Shown one piece after another: positions 9,049 through 17,392 of a stretch of 64,000 bases of DNA. The notes beneath the pieces were generated by a model. The model was not told the DNA's origin and did no database searches. It was given only the letters and a program-made list of their open reading frames with translations. The number at the start of each line of letters is the position of its first letter. Within the stretch, counting starts at the first letter, position 1. Both the position numbers and the translations under genes were made by a program. Origin of the DNA: Fischerella muscicola PCC 7414 (GTDB lineage Bacteria; Cyanobacteriota; Cyanobacteriia; Cyanobacteriales; Nostocaceae); assembly GCF_000317205.1 (NCBI RefSeq), contig NZ_AJLK01000150.1, positions 1-64,000 of the forward strand. The letters run 5' to 3'.

Positions 9049-9161
9049 AGAACGCAAATTTAGAAAAAGCCAACTTGAAAGATGCAAATTTGAGTGGAGC
9101 CTATCTGGAAAATGTAAAACTCAGTGGTGCTATTATGCCAGATGGCACAATTCACGATTAG
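9036..9161 (+). pseudogene. Out-of-frame pentapeptide-repeat tail
   Basis: Frame starting at 9048 reads KNANLEKANLKDANLSGAYL, then ENVKLSGAIMPDGTIHD and a stop at 9159-9161. This is a run of A(N/D)LXX pentapeptides ending in a typical MPDGTIHD cap. It has no start codon of its own and follows the coiled-coil ORF directly, so it is best read as that gene's C-terminus after a frameshift. Confidence 0.75.
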
Positions 9162-9184
9162 GCATTTTGCAAACAAATCTTTGA

Positions 9185-9249
9185 GGGCGAAGCATTTGTA
9201 TAGAGATACTTCTTTTTGACCAAAAATTATGGCAACAAATGCTTCGCCC
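9185..9249. repeat. REP-like inverted repeat upstream of the RAYT transposase
   Basis: Perfect 15-base arms GGGCGAAGCATTTGT (9185-9199) and ACAAATGCTTCGCCC (9235-9249) enclose a 35-base loop. The element sits 44 bases before the REP-associated transposase gene, the normal place for its cognate REP/BIME. A relative with nearly the same arms and loop size lies inside the transposase gene (9571-9636). Confidence 0.8.
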
Positions 9250-9292
9250 CTACAAATCGCATATTAAATAAATCAAAATATTTTAATTAATC

Positions 9293-9904
9293 ATGAAATT
9301 TGATCCGCAAAAACATCATCGTCGTTCAATTCGCATCCCTAAATATGATTATGCGAAGTTAGGAGCATATTTTGTCACTATTTGTACTTATCAAAGAGAG
9401 TGTTTATTTGGTGAAATTGTAGATGGTTTGATGTCTCTGAATAATATGGGTCTAATTGTTCAGATGTGTTGGAATAATTTGCCGTGCCACTTCACAAATG
9501 TGCAATTAGATTCTTTTGTAATCATGCCTAATCATCTGCATGGAATTATTGTTATTGGTGATGATTGTAGGGGCAAAGCACTTGTGCAGACAAACCAGAA
9601 TTCAAACTCAGAGATTTCAACACAAGTGCTTTGCCCTTCTTCACAATCCCAAGGAACAAAACCAGGTTCTTTAGGCGCAATTATCCAAAATTTTAAATCG
9701 GTTTCTACACGCAAAATTAACCAAATTAGGGCGAAATATTCTCATCTAGCTGACGGAATACAACACCCCTACATTTGGCAGCGTAATTATTATGAGCATG
9801 TTATTCGTAATGAGGAATCATGGCATAACATTCGCCAATACATTGTTGAAAATCCTATACACTGGGCAGAAGATAAAGACAATCCAGTCAATCATGTCAA
9901 ATAG
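9293..9904 (+). CDS. REP-associated tyrosine transposase (RAYT, Y1_Tnp/IS200-like)
   Basis: A 203-residue HUH-family DNA strand transferase. The N-terminus has YAKLGAYFVTICTYQRECLF, and VIMPNHLHGIIVI supplies the His-hydrophobic-His metal site. WQRNYYEHVIRNEESWHNIR, with the catalytic tyrosine, is near the C-terminus and ends in IVENPIHWAEDKDNP. RAYTs nick single-stranded REP hairpins and are vertically inherited domesticated transposases. Residues 93-115 (about GKALVQTNQNSNSEISTQVL) are encoded by an inserted REP-like hairpin, lengthening the variable linker between the HUH and tyrosine parts without breaking the frame. Confidence 0.88.
   Translation: MKFDPQKHHRRSIRIPKYDYAKLGAYFVTICTYQRECLFGEIVDGLMSLNNMGLIVQMCWNNLPCHFTNVQLDSFVIMPNHLHGIIVIGDDCRGKALVQTNQNSNSEISTQVLCPSSQSQGTKPGSLGAIIQNFKSVSTRKINQIRAKYSHLADGIQHPYIWQRNYYEHVIRNEESWHNIRQYIVENPIHWAEDKDNPVNHVK
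9571..9636. repeat. REP-like hairpin inside the RAYT coding sequence
   Basis: Perfect 16-base arms GGGCAAAGCACTTGTG (9571-9586) and CACAAGTGCTTTGCCC (9621-9636) enclose a 34-base loop. Arm sequence and geometry match the upstream element at 9185-9249. The whole repeat is translated in frame within the transposase. Confidence 0.85.
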
Positions 9905-9975
9905 TAGTGCGATCGCTCTCAACTCCACTGATTAATATTAAGTTAGGGATATACCCTTGTAGGAGCATCCCCACC

Positions 9976-10692
9976 ATGAGTGAAGCAAAAGTTGCAGTAG
10001 TCGTTGGTGTCGGGCCAGGATTAGGTTCTGCCGTTGCTCATCGGTTTGCCCGTGAAAGATTTGCTGTGGGGCTGATGGCTAGAAATATAGATAAACTTAG
10101 GCAATTTCAAAAGGATATTGAAGCTAATGGTGGGAAAGCGCTGGCTGTTGCTTGTGATGTGTCTGATCCTGCTTCTGTCAACAACGCCTTTGAGCAAGTA
10201 AAGTCGCAACTCAATGCACCGGAAGTCTTAGTTTATAACGCTGGAGCCTTTACAATGGCTGGTATTCTGGAACTGACACCAGAACAGTTTGAAGCGAATT
10301 GGAAAGTTAACTGTTTTGGTGCATTTCTCGCAGTACAGCAGGTTCTACCCGCAATGGTAGAACGAAGTCGAGGTACAATCCTGCTGACAGGTGCTACTGC
10401 TGCAACCAGAGGAGGGGCGCGGTTTGCAGCTTTAGCTGTAGGCAAGTTTGGGTTGAGGGCGCTGGCGCAGTCCTTAGCACGGGAGTTTGGTTCTCAAGGT
10501 ATTCATGTTGCTCACATTATTATTGATGGCATGATCAATACTCCCAGAGTCCAAGCAATGGCAAGCAACCGAGATGCACATACTTTAGTTTCACCAGATG
10601 CTATAGCCGAAACTTACTGGCAACTCTACAAACAGGATACAACTGCTTGGACTTTAGAACTGGATTTGCGACCTGCGGTGGAGAAGTTTTAG
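9976..10692 (+). CDS. SDR family NAD(P)-dependent oxidoreductase
   Basis: A 238-residue Rossmann-fold short-chain dehydrogenase/reductase. VVGVGPGLGSAVAHRFARE is the cofactor-binding glycine motif, followed by VYNAGAF (NAG motif) and an ILLTGATAATRGG segment. The usual YxxxK is altered: where Tyr-x-x-x-Lys is expected the sequence reads FAALAVGKFG, keeping the lysine but not the tyrosine, so activity is uncertain. I chose ATG 9976 because AGGAG (9961-9965) sits 10 bases upstream. An in-frame start at 9907 would add 23 residues without family similarity. Substrate unknown. Confidence 0.78.
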   Translation: MSEAKVAVVVGVGPGLGSAVAHRFARERFAVGLMARNIDKLRQFQKDIEANGGKALAVACDVSDPASVNNAFEQVKSQLNAPEVLVYNAGAFTMAGILELTPEQFEANWKVNCFGAFLAVQQVLPAMVERSRGTILLTGATAATRGGARFAALAVGKFGLRALAQSLAREFGSQGIHVAHIIIDGMINTPRVQAMASNRDAHTLVSPDAIAETYWQLYKQDTTAWTLELDLRPAVEKF

Positions 10693-10866
10693 AGTTTTGT
10701 TAGTGGTTAGTGGTTAGTAGTTAGTAGTTAGTGGTTGTTGTAGAGACGTGCTATGGCACGTCTCTACATTGGTTAAGTGGTTAGTTTTTTATTTTCTCCC
10801 GTTCTCCCCTGTCCTCCGTGTCCCCCTTGTCTTCCTTGTCCCCTTGTCCTCCCCATCTCCCCTCTC
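10693..10866. repeat. STRR, GTAGAGACG palindrome and pyrimidine tract
   Basis: A convergent intergenic spacer with TTAGTGG heptads, a palindrome at 10740-10767 (GTAGAGACGTGC / GCACGTCTCTAC) and a long C/T-rich tract. The palindrome could act as a bidirectional terminator between the SDR gene and the AI-2E gene. Confidence 0.65.
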
Positions 10867-12018
10867 CTAATCATCATCAATGCCAGATTCTTCTTCGCTT
10901 TTTGTTATTTTTTTGATTACTAAATCATCTGTTTCTTTTGCAGTTTCCTCGTTTAATTTATCAGAAACTATGACAAATTCAGTTTCTCTTTTAGATTTAC
11001 CATTCCATTGATCTAAAACATCTTTCACAAAAACTTCTTCCAACCAAATTTTTGCTACTACAGTTAGCGGTAGAGCTAAAAATAAGCCTAAAAAGCCAAA
11101 TAAATAGGCGAAAAATAGTTGAGCAATTAAAGTAATCGCTGGTAGTAAGGAAACTTGATGCGCCATCACTACTGGTGTGATGAAATTGCTTTCAGCTTGT
11201 TGAATGAAAAAGTAGAGTCCCAAGACAGCCAGAGATTTCCAGGGAGCATCCAAAAGAGCGATCGCCATTGCTGGGATGACGCTGAGTGTTGGGCCTAGAT
11301 TAGGAATCAAGTTTAAAAATCCTGCTAAAACCCCTAAAGCTAGGGCGGCGGGAACCCGCAAAATTGATAAGCCGATGACACTCATCAGTCCTACTACAGA
11401 CATGGCAATAAAAGCGCCTGTAACCCATCCTTCTAAGGAAACTTCGCATCTATCCAAAATTCCATCTACTCGTCGCCGATAGAAGGAAGGAAATAACCGA
11501 ATAAATAGCTTGCGGTATGCTTGGGGTTCGGCTAAGAACATCCCTGTTAAAACAAGCACTAATAATATTTTCAGAACAGCTTCCAAAGAACCAGAAACGA
11601 CGGCAAAAGAAGTACCGACTGCACGATTAATAAAGGGTTGTGCTTGTTGGCTTAAACTGTTGATATCAGGAATGTATGGAGTTACCTGGCTAGGAAGGGC
11701 TGATCTGAGATGGAAAAGCCAAGTATTAAAGCGCTCTATACCTCTAGGAACCTGATAGGTGAGTTGTTGAAACTGAACGGCAAAAGGCGGGACGATTAGC
11801 CAGAAAAAACCAATAATACCAGCTATAAAAATGCCTACAGACAAAGCTACAGCCAATCCACGTCTCATTCCCGAACGTTGAAATCTGCGAGCGAGCCGAT
11901 TTAAGGTAGTTGCTAATACAATCGCAGCAAACATCAGTAAAAGTACTTCTTTTAGTTGCCACAATATATACAGTGATAAAAGTATGGCAATTAAGCCTAT
12001 CCATTGACCTAGATTCAC
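10867..12018 (-). CDS. AI-2E family transporter (PF01594)
   Basis: A 383-residue membrane protein with the AI-2E/PerM family layout: two N-terminal membrane segments (IGLIAILLSLYILWQLKEV and a second about 25 residues later), a soluble loop, then four to five C-terminal segments with VLAGFLNLIPNLGPTLSVIP and FGFLGLFLALPLTVV. Members export small molecules or ions; the autoinducer assignment is historical. The last 40 residues are an acidic, charged cytoplasmic tail ending ESGIDDD. Confidence 0.88.
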   Translation of the reverse strand: MNLGQWIGLIAILLSLYILWQLKEVLLLMFAAIVLATTLNRLARRFQRSGMRRGLAVALSVGIFIAGIIGFFWLIVPPFAVQFQQLTYQVPRGIERFNTWLFHLRSALPSQVTPYIPDINSLSQQAQPFINRAVGTSFAVVSGSLEAVLKILLVLVLTGMFLAEPQAYRKLFIRLFPSFYRRRVDGILDRCEVSLEGWVTGAFIAMSVVGLMSVIGLSILRVPAALALGVLAGFLNLIPNLGPTLSVIPAMAIALLDAPWKSLAVLGLYFFIQQAESNFITPVVMAHQVSLLPAITLIAQLFFAYLFGFLGLFLALPLTVVAKIWLEEVFVKDVLDQWNGKSKRETEFVIVSDKLNEETAKETDDLVIKKITKSEEESGIDDD

Positions 12019-12178
12019 GCCTTAACTCCTGGCAGTTAATAGACTGCTATCTGAAATCAGTCATCACCTACCAATTTTCAGTGAACAGGCAAATCTGATA
12101 ACTGTTAACTGATAACTGATAACTGTAAAAAGCAGCTAGGTTAGCTGATTTTAGCAACTTTCACCTTGTAGGGATAAG

Positions 12179-12409
12179 CTAGCTTTGTTTGTGGGCTTGA
12201 AATCGCCATAACAGAGCGATCGCCATCATCACAGTCGGGAATAAAACTATAATCAAAGCGTTGACTGACGTCGCAGGTATGAAGAGAAAAGGACCCGCAT
12301 ACTTAATCAATAGCGAAATCACAACAGAGAGAAAAAATACCTTTAAAACAAAGCTAAGTTGATCTTTCATAGAAAGTACGGCTATTCCCATTGTTATAGG
12401 GGGGTACAC
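12179..12409 (-). CDS. Small two-segment membrane protein, hypothetical
   Basis: A 76-residue ORF with two hydrophobic segments (VLKVFFLSVVISLLIKYAG and ALIIVLFPTVMMAIALLW). Translation may instead start at the internal ATG at 12370, giving 63 residues beginning MKDQLSFV. Neither start has a clear ribosome binding site. I do not recognise a family. It diverges from the DUF1614 gene. Confidence 0.5.
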   Translation of the reverse strand: MYPPITMGIAVLSMKDQLSFVLKVFFLSVVISLLIKYAGPFLFIPATSVNALIIVLFPTVMMAIALLWRFQAHKQS

Positions 12410-12488
12410 ACGAAAACGAATTGTAACACCCAGTTTTTACAATAAATTCAAGCAGAGCAAAAGCAAATTCCCTGCTTGCACACCCTTT

Positions 12489-13157
12489 ATGATCTATTTG
12501 CCAGTTTCACTACTGCTATTTCTGCTGCTGCTGTTACTAGTCCCTTTTCTCTGGTTAGTGCTGGCAGTAGATGTGGTAAGGATTGCAGTAGCTAAGTTGG
12601 GATTTTCTCCTAATATAGCTTTTCTATTGTTGACGCTGGTAATTTTAGGCAGCACCATCAACATACCTTTGTACCGCGCTCAATCTGAGATTGTTGTAGC
12701 AAACGACTTGATTGATTTGTGGTTAAAGGAGTTTTGGGGTATTCCTCTGAGGAAGGTGCAACGTTCCACTATCATAGCCCTCAATGTTGGTGGTGGTTTA
12801 ATCCCTGTGCTATTAGCGCTGTATCAATTTACGCAAGGAAATATATTAGCTATTTTGTCAGTGACTGCAATTGTCACAGCAGTAAGCTACTTTGCAGCGC
12901 GGGTAGTGCCAGGAATTGGTATCCAAATGAACCCCTTACTAGCGCCCTTGGCTGCTGCTGTGTCAGCTATGTTAATTGCTCCTTCCCACGCGGCACCTGT
13001 TGCCTTTGCAGGTGGCATTTTGGGAACTTTAATTGGTGCTGACTTATTGCACCTGAGGGATATCATCACTAAAAGTTCAGGAGTATTAAGTATTGGAGGT
13101 GCTGGCGTATTTGATGGTATCGCTTTGTGTGGCTTATTTGCACTGTTATTGAGTTGA
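12489..13157 (+). CDS. DUF1614 domain-containing membrane protein
   Basis: A 222-residue polytopic membrane protein. Features typical of DUF1614 include LLTLVILGSTINIPLYRAQS, NVGGGLIPVLLALYQF, GIGIQMNPLLAPLAAAV and the C-terminal LHLRDIITKSSGVLSIGGAG with VFDGIALCGLFALL. Function is unknown. The stop codon lies inside the first copy of a 45-base direct repeat. Confidence 0.85.
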   Translation: MIYLPVSLLLFLLLLLLVPFLWLVLAVDVVRIAVAKLGFSPNIAFLLLTLVILGSTINIPLYRAQSEIVVANDLIDLWLKEFWGIPLRKVQRSTIIALNVGGGLIPVLLALYQFTQGNILAILSVTAIVTAVSYFAARVVPGIGIQMNPLLAPLAAAVSAMLIAPSHAAPVAFAGGILGTLIGADLLHLRDIITKSSGVLSIGGAGVFDGIALCGLFALLLS

Positions 13158-13330
13158 TGGTTGGTAGTTGGTTGTTGATTGGTGATTCCAACAACAAACA
13201 ACAATTGAGTTGATAGTTGGTAGTTAGTTGTTGATTGGTGATTCCAACAACCACCAACAAACAACCATCAACAAACAACCACCAACAAACAACCACCAAC
13301 AAACAACCAACAAAACAAACTTTTCAATCG
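13151..13330. repeat. Direct repeat and C/A-rich STRR before ftsH
   Basis: A 45-base unit beginning GAGTTGATGGTTGGTAGTT occurs at 13151-13195 and 13207-13251 with two mismatches; the first copy contains the DUF1614 stop codon. It is followed by C/A-rich heptads (ACAAACAACCACCA). An ORF can be read through the repeat into ftsH, but its 37 extra residues are repeat-encoded and not part of FtsH. Confidence 0.7.
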
Positions 13331-13345
13331 GAGAGTAAATCAAAA

Positions 13346-15286
13346 ATGCCTGTAGAAACTAACAATAATAAAAATCCCATTAAACCCCCAAAGGCGCGGC
13401 AGTTTGGTGGCAGTTTACTGATCCTTTTTACCCTGCTGTTACTCCTTAACTTTATTGTTCCCAGTTTTCTTGGCCCCAGGTTGCCGCAAGTCCCCTATAG
13501 TGATTTTGTGGCTCAGGTAGAAGCAGGTAAAGTTGATCGGGCGGTTGTAGGTAGCGATCGCATTGAATATTCCATCAAAACTCAAACGCCCGATGGCAAA
13601 ACTGTTGAACAGGTTTTCCAAACCACACCCATAGCAGTTGATCTGGATTTACCTAAGATTCTCCGCGACCATAATGTCGAATTTGCAGCACCGCTACCAA
13701 ACCAAAATGGTTGGATCTCCACTCTTCTGAGTTGGGTTGTACCACCATTAATTTTCTTTGGAATTTGGGGCTTTTTACTCAATCGTGGTGGCGGTGGCCC
13801 TGCTGCACTTACTGTAGGTAAAAGCAAAGCTCGTATCTATTCCGAAGGAACAACAGGTGTAAAATTTACAGATGTTGCTGGTGTAGATGAAGCTAAAGCC
13901 GAACTGGAAGAAATCGTAGACTTCCTGAAAAATGCTGCTAAATACACCCGCTTGGGTGCAAAAATTCCCAAAGGTGTGTTATTGGTAGGCCCTCCGGGAA
14001 CTGGTAAAACCCTCTTAGCCAAAGCCATAGCTGGGGAAGCAAGTGTTCCCTTCTTCAGCATCTCTGGTTCCGAATTCATCGAGTTGTTTGTGGGTGTAGG
14101 TGCGGCCCGTGTCCGTGATTTGTTTGAACAAGCAAAACAACAAGCGCCTTGTATCGTCTTTATTGATGAATTAGACGCGCTGGGTAAATCTCGTGGTGGT
14201 GCAGGCCCCATTATGGGTGGTAACGATGAACGGGAACAAACCCTCAACCAGTTACTCACCGAGATGGACGGCTTTGATGCTAACACCGGCGTCATCATTA
14301 TTGCTGCAACCAACCGTCCAGAAGTCCTTGATCCAGCTTTGCGCCGTCCCGGACGTTTTGACCGTCAAGTAGTTGTAGATCGTCCTGATAAAATCGGTCG
14401 AGAAGCAATTCTGAAAGTCCATGCCCGCAACGTCAAGTTAGCTGAAGATGTAGACTTGGGCATTATTGCCGCTAGAACCCCTGGTTTTGCTGGAGCAGAT
14501 TTAGCTAACCTGGTGAACGAAGCTGCACTGATGGCTGCACGGCAAAATCGGCAAGCAGTGACAATCGCAGATTTCAACGAAGCGATCGAGCGCCTTGTAG
14601 CTGGTTTAGAAAAACGCTCTCGTGTCCTTAATGAAACCGAGAAGAAGACTGTAGCTTATCACGAAGTTGGCCACGCTATCATTGGTGCTTTGATGCCAGG
14701 AGCTGGTAAAGTCGAAAAAATCTCCGTTGTACCTAGAGGCGTGGGTGCTTTAGGTTACACAATTCAGATGCCGGAAGAAGACCGCTTCTTGATGATTGAA
14801 GACGAAATTCGTGGTCGTATTGCTATCCTGTTGGGCGGACGTTCCGCAGAAGAAATAGTGTTTGGCAAAGTCTCCACTGGTGCTAGTGACGACATCCAAA
14901 AAGCCACTGATTTGGCAGAACGCTATGTTACTCTCTACGGAATGAGCGATAAACTTGGCCCTGTGGCATTTGAGAAGATTCAACAGCAGTTTATTGAAGG
15001 TTACGGTAATCCGCGTCGAGCTATTAGTCCACACGTAGCTGAGGAAATTGACCGGGAAGTGAAGCAAATAGTAGATAATGCTCATCACATGGCTTTAACT
15101 ATTTTGCACGAAAACCGTGACTTGTTAGAACAAACCGCTCAGGAACTGTTGCAAAAAGAAATTCTCGAAGGTGCAGAACTGCGCGAGAAACTCAATCAAG
15201 CCAAAGCACCAGCACAATTAGAAGAATGGTTGCGTACAGGTAAGGTATCAGAAGATCAGCCTTTGATGCAAACACTTCTTGTTTAG
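13346..15286 (+). CDS. ftsH: ATP-dependent zinc metalloprotease FtsH
   Basis: A 646-residue membrane AAA+ protease. Two membrane segments (about residues 20-37 and 130-150) flank a small lumenal/periplasmic domain. The AAA module has Walker [14 protein letters not shown], Walker [13 protein letters not shown] and the second region of homology [20 protein letters not shown]. The protease site is [10 protein letters not shown], with the zinc aspartate in the downstream [20 protein letters not shown] region. It degrades damaged membrane proteins such as photosystem II D1. I chose ATG 13346; an upstream frame-open start runs through repeat DNA. An HIP1-built terminator follows. Confidence 0.95.
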   Translation: MPVETNNNKNPIKPPKARQFGGSLLILFTLLLLLNFIVPSFLGPRLPQVPYSDFVAQVEAGKVDRAVVGSDRIEYSIKTQTPDGKTVEQVFQTTPIAVDLDLPKILRDHNVEFAAPLPNQNGWISTLLSWVVPPLIFFGIWGFLLNRGGGGPAALTVGKSKARIYSEGTTGVKFTDVAGVDEAKAELEEIVDFLKNAAKYTRLGAKIPKGVLLVGPPGTGKTLLAKAIAGEASVPFFSISGSEFIELFVGVGAARVRDLFEQAKQQAPCIVFIDELDALGKSRGGAGPIMGGNDEREQTLNQLLTEMDGFDANTGVIIIAATNRPEVLDPALRRPGRFDRQVVVDRPDKIGREAILKVHARNVKLAEDVDLGIIAARTPGFAGADLANLVNEAALMAARQNRQAVTIADFNEAIERLVAGLEKRSRVLNETEKKTVAYHEVGHAIIGALMPGAGKVEKISVVPRGVGALGYTIQMPEEDRFLMIEDEIRGRIAILLGGRSAEEIVFGKVSTGASDDIQKATDLAERYVTLYGMSDKLGPVAFEKIQQQFIEGYGNPRRAISPHVAEEIDREVKQIVDNAHHMALTILHENRDLLEQTAQELLQKEILEGAELREKLNQAKAPAQLEEWLRTGKVSEDQPLMQTLLV

Positions 15287-15307
15287 GGATTTAAGAACGC
15301 ATCCCAG

Positions 15308-15342
15308 AAAAAGCGATCGCATATCTAGGCGATCGCTTTTTT
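15308..15342 (+). terminator. ftsH terminator built from two HIP1 octamers
   Basis: AAAAAGCGATCGC (15308-15320) pairs with GCGATCGCTTTTTT (15329-15342) around an 8-base loop and ends in six T. Both arms contain the HIP1 octamer GCGATCGC. It lies 22 bases after the ftsH stop. Confidence 0.88.
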
Positions 15343-15410
15343 GTGTTTTGAAACTTGCACAACTATCACAACAAGATTAAACTTAGTCTGTAGACTTAGT
15401 CATAAAAAAT

Positions 15411-15656
15411 ATGAAAACTGTAAATATCCATCAAGCTAAAACAAACTTATCAAGGTTGTTAGCGCGTGTGGAACATGGAGAAGAAATCATTATTTCCAAT
15501 CGAGGTATCCCAGTTGCGAAACTAGTTCCGTTTCATACCTCATCCAATCGACGAGATAGTCTAGGACAAGATCGAGGTCATTTCGTAGTTCCAGAAGATT
15601 TCAATGCGCCTTTACCGTCAGAAATCTTGGCAGCATTTGAAGGTGATCAAGAGTGA
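15411..15656 (+). CDS. Phd/YefM-type antitoxin
   Basis: An 81-residue protein with the Phd/YefM N-terminal fold: MKTVNIHQAKTNLSRLLARV, then EHGEEIIISNRGIPVAKLVP. It should bind DNA and neutralise the PIN toxin encoded next. The stop codon overlaps the toxin start by four bases (GTGA), the usual arrangement of a toxin-antitoxin operon. The C-terminal toxin-binding tail is acidic (ILAAFEGDQE). Confidence 0.88.
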   Translation: MKTVNIHQAKTNLSRLLARVEHGEEIIISNRGIPVAKLVPFHTSSNRRDSLGQDRGHFVVPEDFNAPLPSEILAAFEGDQE

Positions 15657-16051
15657 GACTTTTGCTGGATACACAGTGCTGGTTATGGTGGTTTGCCCAA
15701 CCAGAACGGTTGAACGAGCAAGCGATCGCGCACATTGCTGATGAAACGAATGAATTGTGGTTCTCTGTTGCTAGTATCTGGGAGATAGGCATCAAGGTTG
15801 CGATCACAAAGTTATCATTGCCTGAACCAATTGACAGTTATATTTCTAAGCGAATGGTGCTGTTGGGTTCGCGATCGCTAGAGATTACAGCACCTCACGC
15901 TTTACGAGTAGCTACGTTACCTTTACATCATCGAGATCCCTTTGACAGAATACTGATTGCACAAGCTCAGATAGAAGACATGACGCTGGTAAGTGCTGAT
16001 GCAATATTCGGGAAGTACAGCGATATTTCTATTCTTTGGGCAATCAATTAA
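15653..16051 (+). CDS. PIN domain toxin (VapC-like)
   Basis: A 132-residue PIN-domain ribonuclease. MRLLLDTQCWLWW gives the first acidic residue, SVASIWEIGIK the conserved glutamate, and HHRDPFDRILIAQAQIEDM with LVSADAIFGKY the remaining acidic positions. It starts at GTG 15653 inside the antitoxin stop. It is of the DUF/PIN subtype usually paired with Phd antitoxins. All active-site acidic residues appear present, so the pair is probably functional. It converges with the GH13 gene, overlapping it by 4 bases. Confidence 0.88.
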   Translation: MRLLLDTQCWLWWFAQPERLNEQAIAHIADETNELWFSVASIWEIGIKVAITKLSLPEPIDSYISKRMVLLGSRSLEITAPHALRVATLPLHHRDPFDRILIAQAQIEDMTLVSADAIFGKYSDISILWAIN

Positions 16052-17187
16052 CCTTTTCGATTCACTTGTAACCAGCGATAACCGTATGCTTCTAAGGGGA
16101 TAGAAGACAAATCCCCATCACCATCAAGTGGTTCATATTGTGAATCGCTAAATAAATCAAACAAATACTTGTAATCCTGTACTTGGAGTCTGGCTATACA
16201 TGGCTTGTCCGATAAATTATGCACAGCAAGCGCTGCTTTACCTTCCCAATCACAACAATGAGCAAAGACACATTCAGAGTCTGTCTCTAAAATTTGCCAT
16301 TTACCCCAACCAAACTGCGGACATTGTTTGCGAATCCCGATTACTCGTTCCATCCAGTTAATTAAAGAATCGCGATCGCGCTGCTGTGTTGCAACATTAA
16401 CCCGTTTATACCCATACTCTCCTTCTTTGATCACAGGTTGAGCAAGTGCATCCGGCGAAGCTGTGGAGAAACCCCCATTATGTGCATCCGACCATTGCAT
16501 CACTGTACGAACACTGTCTCGACCCGGAAGCGACAGGTCATCACCCATACCAATCTCTTCCCCGTAACGTAACAGTGGTGTACCAGGTAGACTAAATAAC
16601 AGACTGTAGGTGAGTTCGATCCGACGCCGGTCACCTGCTAACATTGCTTCCTGTACTTCTGGGTTCGCAATGTTTAAATCTGGCTGTTCTTTGTAAAAAT
16701 GATGCAGATAGTATGCCCCAGCTTTTTCGTCGTACTCCCAAATACTTTCCTGCTCACCAGGAAAGTTAATCTGTTCTGGTTGTGTTTGGGGTGGATTTTC
16801 CACCCAAACATAGTAGTCATGGTACTTAGAGTTTTTGTCAGAACGTGCCGCTTGAAACCAAGGATGTAAATTAGATGTATGATTTACTACCAAGTCAATC
16901 ATTACCCGAATCCCACGTTCCCCAGCCTGATGCATAAACTCAACAAAATCCCCCAAAGTTCCTAGTCGGGGGTCTATGTTGTAATAATCCATAACATCGT
17001 AGCCGTTATCCCGATTAGGCGAAGGATAAAAAGGTAGCAGCCACAAACAAGTAATTCCCAATGCAGAAAGATAATCTAGACGGCTGGTCAGTCCTTGAAA
17101 ATCACCAATTCCATCACCATCTGAGTCCATGAATGTTTCTACATCCAAGGAGTAGAAAATAGCATTTTTATACCACCAGTTTCTCAT
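16048..17187 (-). CDS. GH13 alpha-amylase/trehalose-synthase-like protein lacking its catalytic core
   Basis: A 379-residue protein that aligns by eye with cyanobacterial GH13 enzymes of over 500 residues, but in two halves. Residues 1-178 contain the N-terminal barrel with region I (MIDLVVNHTSNLHPWF, 96-111) and end at DLNIANPEVQ. At about 179-184 the sequence jumps to MLAGDRRRIELTYSLLFSLP and the C-terminal part (LRYGEEIGMGDDLSLPGRDS). The missing middle normally carries GFRxDA with the nucleophilic aspartate, the acid/base glutamate and the NHD motif, so the enzyme cannot be catalytically normal. The frame is preserved, so it may still be translated. Confidence 0.82.
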   Translation of the reverse strand: MRNWWYKNAIFYSLDVETFMDSDGDGIGDFQGLTSRLDYLSALGITCLWLLPFYPSPNRDNGYDVMDYYNIDPRLGTLGDFVEFMHQAGERGIRVMIDLVVNHTSNLHPWFQAARSDKNSKYHDYYVWVENPPQTQPEQINFPGEQESIWEYDEKAGAYYLHHFYKEQPDLNIANPEVQEAMLAGDRRRIELTYSLLFSLPGTPLLRYGEEIGMGDDLSLPGRDSVRTVMQWSDAHNGGFSTASPDALAQPVIKEGEYGYKRVNVATQQRDRDSLINWMERVIGIRKQCPQFGWGKWQILETDSECVFAHCCDWEGKAALAVHNLSDKPCIARLQVQDYKYLFDLFSDSQYEPLDGDGDLSSIPLEAYGYRWLQVNRKG

Positions 17188-17392
17188 TGCAATTGTTTTT
17201 ATCAGCTTAACAACAAGTTCGAGTGTAGCAATTGTGAAACATCCCTATCCACACGCACACATGTTTATAAGTACAAGTATGTGTTGGATAGGGATACAAA
17301 CGTTACTAAAAATGTATTGAAGTTAGATATTAGGAATTAGGTTTGATTCAAATATTAGTCCTAATATTTGCACAAGCAACTTTTAACTTGAT
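17188..17392. other. Intergenic inverted repeats
   Basis: Two imperfect inverted repeats lie upstream of the GH13 start and after the exported-protein stop. ATCCCTATCCACAC (17241-17254) pairs with GTGTTGGATAGGGAT (17281-17295) with one bulge. ATATTAGGA (17327-17335) pairs with TCCTAATAT (17359-17367). The second may terminate the minus-strand gene that starts at 17188 downstream or be part of its promoter; no T-run supports either choice. Confidence 0.4.

Noticed and set aside
9034-9050. Programmed -1 frameshift in the pentapeptide gene
   Set aside because: No X-XXY-YYZ heptamer and no clear downstream pseudoknot; a simple one-base loss is more likely. Kept only as an alternative in the finding.
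13235-13345. N-terminal extension of FtsH by 37 residues
   Set aside because: The extension is encoded by ACAAACAACC repeats; the family N-terminus begins at 13346.
13837-14313. 158-residue minus-strand ORF inside ftsH
   Set aside because: Antisense to the AAA domain; serine/proline-rich composition typical of a shadow frame.
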